Assembly: GCA_965214125.1 (NCBI GenBank)
Contig: CBDCBA010000024.1
Span: 496,001-560,000 of the forward strand
Origin: CBDCBA01 sp965214125
GTDB lineage: Bacteria > Planctomycetota > Phycisphaerae > Tepidisphaerales > Tepidisphaeraceae
DNA length: 64,000 nucleotides
Direction of reading: 5' to 3'
Under the pieces are notes generated by a model. It saw nothing but the letters and a program-made list of their open reading frames with translations, had not been told where the DNA came from and did no database searches. Of this stretch, positions 61,509 to 64,000 are shown piece after piece. A program made the translations under genes and the position numbers. Positions within the stretch are counted from its first letter, which is position 1, and every line of letters begins with the position of its first letter.

Positions 61509-61676
61509 ATGACGCACGTGCCCCCGATGACTGATCCCGTTCCCGACGATTCCCCGTCCGATTTCTTTGAGGAGTCGACGCCCCCGTCGCGGGGCGGGCG
61601 CAAGGTGTTCGTGGGGCTGCTCGTCATCTGGGCGCTGTACATGGCGGCGTTGATCGTGATGAACTTCACGACGTAG
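61509..61676 (+). CDS. Small membrane protein
   Basis: The 55-residue protein (49 if ATG 61527 is used) has an acidic Pro/Ser-rich N-terminal half and one C-terminal membrane helix, VFVGLLVIWALYMAALIVM. No family is recognised. It is placed between the Minf_1886-family gene and a solo REP arm. Confidence 0.5.
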   Translation: MTHVPPMTDPVPDDSPSDFFEESTPPSRGGRKVFVGLLVIWALYMAALIVMNFTT

Positions 61677-61701
61677 AACGCCTCGCACGCTGGCTTCCGG
61701 T

Positions 61702-61729
61702 GGTAGCCGCGGAGCTTGCTCCGCGCTTC
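61702..61729. repeat. Solo REP arm, family I (GTAG class)
   Basis: The 28 bases are identical to 56571-56598 of doublet I (ggtagccgcggagcttgctc and following). No inverted partner is present next to it. It lies 26 bases past the stop of the small membrane protein and before the convergent flippase-like gene. Confidence 0.8.
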
Positions 61730-61775
61730 GGTCGAGCCGCGGGGGATGACGCGCGCTGCGATCGCCGCAGTCCAG

Positions 61776-63623
61776 TCACGCCGTGGCCGGCGTTGTGGGG
61801 CGTTCGCCGCGGATGAAGGCGACGACGGCACGCCAGTCGGCGAGGGTGGCGAGGGTCGCCAGCAGGAACTCGGCCGCCGTGGTCGCCAGGCGCAGCAGCA
61901 GCGCCAGGAAGAAGAGGAACGCCCACCAGACGTCCTGCCAGGCGCGCGGATCGTCGAGGGCGTCGAACTCGAAGCCGACCACCCGCGCCAGGTCGATGGC
62001 GATCAGCCCGCTGCCGCTGAAGACGGCCTGCATCTCGTCGCGGAGCGCGACCGGCAGCAGCACGCTCAGGGCGCCCACGAAGACCACCTCGCGCACGCCG
62101 ATCCCGCCGGGCGCCCACCGCGCCAGGTGCCCGGCCGCCCACCCGCACGCCCAGGCGCCCGCGACGGCCAGCAATGCGCCGTCGGCGGAGAGCGCCGCGC
62201 CGATCAGCAGCCAGACCGCCAGGCTTTGCCACAGCACCCCCAGCGCCTGCCAGAGCAGCAGGCCCGTCAGCCGCGCCCAGTGCAGCCGGCGCACGCCCGC
62301 GCGCCGCGTGGTGCGCCGGGCGACGTCGCTTGGGACGACCTTGTAAAAGACCGTCGGCACCGCCATCAGACACCCCGCCGCCAGCACGACCGCCAGCGTC
62401 AGCCAGAGCCAGTGCAGGTTCGGCAGGCGCTGCCACGCGACCCACCAGAAGGCGACCGCCCCCACGCCAATCGCCGCGAAGAGCGCCAGCAGACCCTCGA
62501 CGCGCTGCCCGACATTGGCCTGCACCCCGCTCACGCCGTACGGCCGGGCGAGCTCCATCCGCAGCACCAGGAACGACCGCCCTGGGATGTACCGCGCCAA
62601 GTGCCCCAGCGACCAGACCCGCGCCGCCGCGCGCGGCGGCACCGACTCGCCAAAACCGCGCAGCACGCCGCGCCAGGTTTGGGTGCGAAACAGCAGCAGG
62701 CCCGCCGCGTACGCCGCCACGCCCAAGGCGATGCGCAGCGGGTCGACCCGGCCGATGCGCACCTCGACAGCCTCCCACTCGCGCAGCACCGGCGCGATGA
62801 CAAAAAACAGCACCGCCACCGTCAGGCTCACGCCCGCCAGCCGGCCCAGCCACGGCTTGAACCGGCCCCACGCGCGGCGCAGCTTGCGGGCGCGCGACTC
62901 GTCGAGGCCGATGATCTCGTCCTTCACCAGTTCGACCCCGCCCCCGCCGATGCGCCGGCGACGCGTGGGCAACAGCTTCACGCCGTACTTGCGCAGCGTG
63001 CGACGCAGGAAGCGCCGGATCGGCGGCACCCACCGCAGCAGCACGTAGTTCAGGATCTTGAGCCCGACCCACGTGACGATCATCGTCGCCGGCAACGCGA
63101 TGACGGCGATGCCCAGCAGCTTGGTCACGTTCCCGCCGGCGTAGCGGCCCAGGAGCGGCATTTTGGCGACGATCCACTCGAACCGCTCGAAGATCGCCCA
63201 CATCAGCCCGACCGTCACCAGCACGCTAAAGAAGGTGATCAGCCCTGTGAACAAAGGCGAGTCGATCGGAAGCTGCCGCCCGCGGAAGACGTGCGTTGTC
63301 AGCCGGCGCTTGCCCGGAAACGTGACCAGCGCGAAGCCGATGATGAACAGCGGGATCCCGCCGGGGCCGGGCAACAGCACGCCCAGGATCGGGCTCGCCG
63401 CGATCGCCAGCCAGCCGACGACGTTCTTGAAGATCACCCAAAAGTACCCGCGGACCAGGCTCTCCAAACTGAGCTTTACCGGCCGGGCGACGTGCTCCTC
63501 GGCGAGCAGTTCGTCGGCGTAGCCCGAGTCGTCGATCGGCACGGCGTCCGGGTCGACCGCCGAGCGCTGGCTCGCCGTGACGGGCGGCGCCGAGGAAGAG
63601 GATAGATCGTCGGCCGCCGCCAA
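61776..63623 (-). CDS. Polytopic membrane protein: PGPGW-type segment fused to a flippase-like domain
   Basis: The 615-residue protein has two parts. Residues about 60-200 include ILGVLLPGPGGIPLFIIGFA, the P-G-P-G motif of a small transmembrane family, plus extra helices. Residues about 260-590 match the lysylphosphatidylglycerol synthase-like flippase domain (UPF0104 type): SLGHLARYIPGRSFLVLRME and GHLARWAPGGIGVREVVFVG are its two typical loops. Such proteins are thought to move lipids or lipid-linked sugars. Basic and disordered segments join the two parts. Confidence 0.8.
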   Translation of the reverse strand: MAAADDLSSSSAPPVTASQRSAVDPDAVPIDDSGYADELLAEEHVARPVKLSLESLVRGYFWVIFKNVVGWLAIAASPILGVLLPGPGGIPLFIIGFALVTFPGKRRLTTHVFRGRQLPIDSPLFTGLITFFSVLVTVGLMWAIFERFEWIVAKMPLLGRYAGGNVTKLLGIAVIALPATMIVTWVGLKILNYVLLRWVPPIRRFLRRTLRKYGVKLLPTRRRRIGGGGVELVKDEIIGLDESRARKLRRAWGRFKPWLGRLAGVSLTVAVLFFVIAPVLREWEAVEVRIGRVDPLRIALGVAAYAAGLLLFRTQTWRGVLRGFGESVPPRAAARVWSLGHLARYIPGRSFLVLRMELARPYGVSGVQANVGQRVEGLLALFAAIGVGAVAFWWVAWQRLPNLHWLWLTLAVVLAAGCLMAVPTVFYKVVPSDVARRTTRRAGVRRLHWARLTGLLLWQALGVLWQSLAVWLLIGAALSADGALLAVAGAWACGWAAGHLARWAPGGIGVREVVFVGALSVLLPVALRDEMQAVFSGSGLIAIDLARVVGFEFDALDDPRAWQDVWWAFLFFLALLLRLATTAAEFLLATLATLADWRAVVAFIRGERPTTPATA

Positions 63624-63690
63624 GGGTCGGCCAGTGTAGCCGGATCGTCGCGCAGCATTGCGTTGCCACCGCCGCTAGTTTGCCACCCCC

Positions 63691-64000
63691 ATGACCACCC
63701 CCACCCCCACCGATCCCCGTCTCGATGCGCCTTACGAGTTGACCGACGCGCAGAAGCAACGCTTCCGCGAGGACGGCTTTGTCAAGCTGCCCAACGTCTT
63801 CACCCCCGACGTGCTCGACGAGTACGCCGAGGTCATCACCCAGCTCACGCTCGCGCGGGCGCCCCAGACCAAGCTGGAAGATCGCGACACCTACGGCAAG
63901 GCGTTCATCCAGGTCGGCAACCTGTGGGAGAAGGACGACAAGGCAAAGGCCTTTAGTTTCTCCAAGCGTCTCGCGCGCATCGCGAGCGAGCTGCTGGGTA
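63691..64000 (+). CDS. PhyH-family dioxygenase, N-terminal part (cut by window edge)
   Basis: The frame is open from ATG 63691 to the last base. The visible 103 residues contain YELTDAQKQRFREDGFVKLP, then NVFTPDVLDEYAEVI, the usual N-terminal pattern of phytanoyl-CoA dioxygenase-like enzymes. The iron-binding residues would lie beyond the window. It is divergent from the flippase-like gene with a 67-base gap. Confidence 0.8.
   Translation, partial: MTTPTPTDPRLDAPYELTDAQKQRFREDGFVKLPNVFTPDVLDEYAEVITQLTLARAPQTKLEDRDTYGKAFIQVGNLWEKDDKAKAFSFSKRLARIASELLG

Noticed and set aside
61716..63605. 629-residue open frame on the plus strand
   Set aside because: It is antisense to the flippase-like gene and reads as low-complexity Arg/Gln/Pro/Ala sequence.
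1..64000. CRISPR arrays, tRNA or rRNA genes, phage genes
   Set aside because: No regularly spaced direct repeats, no cloverleaf-like sequence in the intergenic gaps and no phage proteins were seen.

Overview
The window is high-GC bacterial chromosome. It most likely comes from a planctomycete, probably of the Phycisphaerae type; that is an inference from protein families, not from a marker gene. The supporting signs are a PEP-CTERM secreted protein, a surface protein with the planctomycete N-terminal motif (F-E-x-L-E-x-R-x-x-L-S), an H-x9-DG type pseudopilin, a Minf_1886-family protein, a DUF4058 protein, and several families of repetitive membrane proteins. No rRNA, tRNA, CRISPR array or prophage was seen.

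Layout. 1-9.6 kb: a membrane-protein tail, an SRPBCC protein, a GT-C glycosyltransferase downstream of sucD, two paralogous anchored proteins, a sugar mutarotase and an ECF sigma/anti-sigma pair. 9.6-16.4 kb: serine hydrolase with DoxX, a PhyH-type dioxygenase, a one-lobe KptA-like protein, a broken gene, a Gfo/Idh-aldo/keto reductase fusion and a third anchored paralogue. 16.6-21.3 kb: RDD protein, ybaB, DUF4139 protein and dnaX on one strand. 21.3-32.9 kb: PEP-CTERM protein, dicarboxylate symporter, GGQ release-factor-like protein, PhoR-like kinase, zinc-ribbon membrane protein, surface protein, radA, DUF4058, DUF971 and a PhoB-like regulator. 32.9-35.5 kb: a four-gene operon of a pseudopilin, a MauE-like protein, a Cys-rich secreted protein and an anchored protein. 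35.6-46.6 kb: GH4 glycosidase, three zinc-ribbon membrane proteins, a REP-bracketed HUH transposase gene, folD, guaB, a VapBC-like pair and a MarR regulator. 46.7-54.2 kb: rpmA, a GNAT, dnaA with about 1.2 kb of non-coding DNA upstream (possible origin), a lipoprotein and rmuC. 54.4-64 kb: TolB-like lipoprotein, HD-like protein, amidohydrolase, TolC-type efflux protein, LysE exporter, Minf_1886 protein, flippase-like membrane protein and a truncated PhyH-type dioxygenase.

Two features stand out. First, dnaX carries a run of nine A residues exactly between the clamp-loader core and the tau-specific tail, with a stop codon immediately downstream in both alternative frames. That is the arrangement expected of a gamma/tau slippage site, and this DnaX also lacks the usual zinc-binding cysteines. 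Second, the window holds at least eleven intergenic inverted-repeat pairs and two solo repeats. Most have self-complementary arms, and several carry the GTAG tetranucleotide that marks REP sequences. One pair, with perfect 24-bp arms, brackets a gene for an HUH/Y1 (RAYT-type) transposase. This looks like a parent REP-transposase locus together with scattered non-autonomous doublets (REPINs) of many sequence classes, some of which supply the stop codons of host genes.
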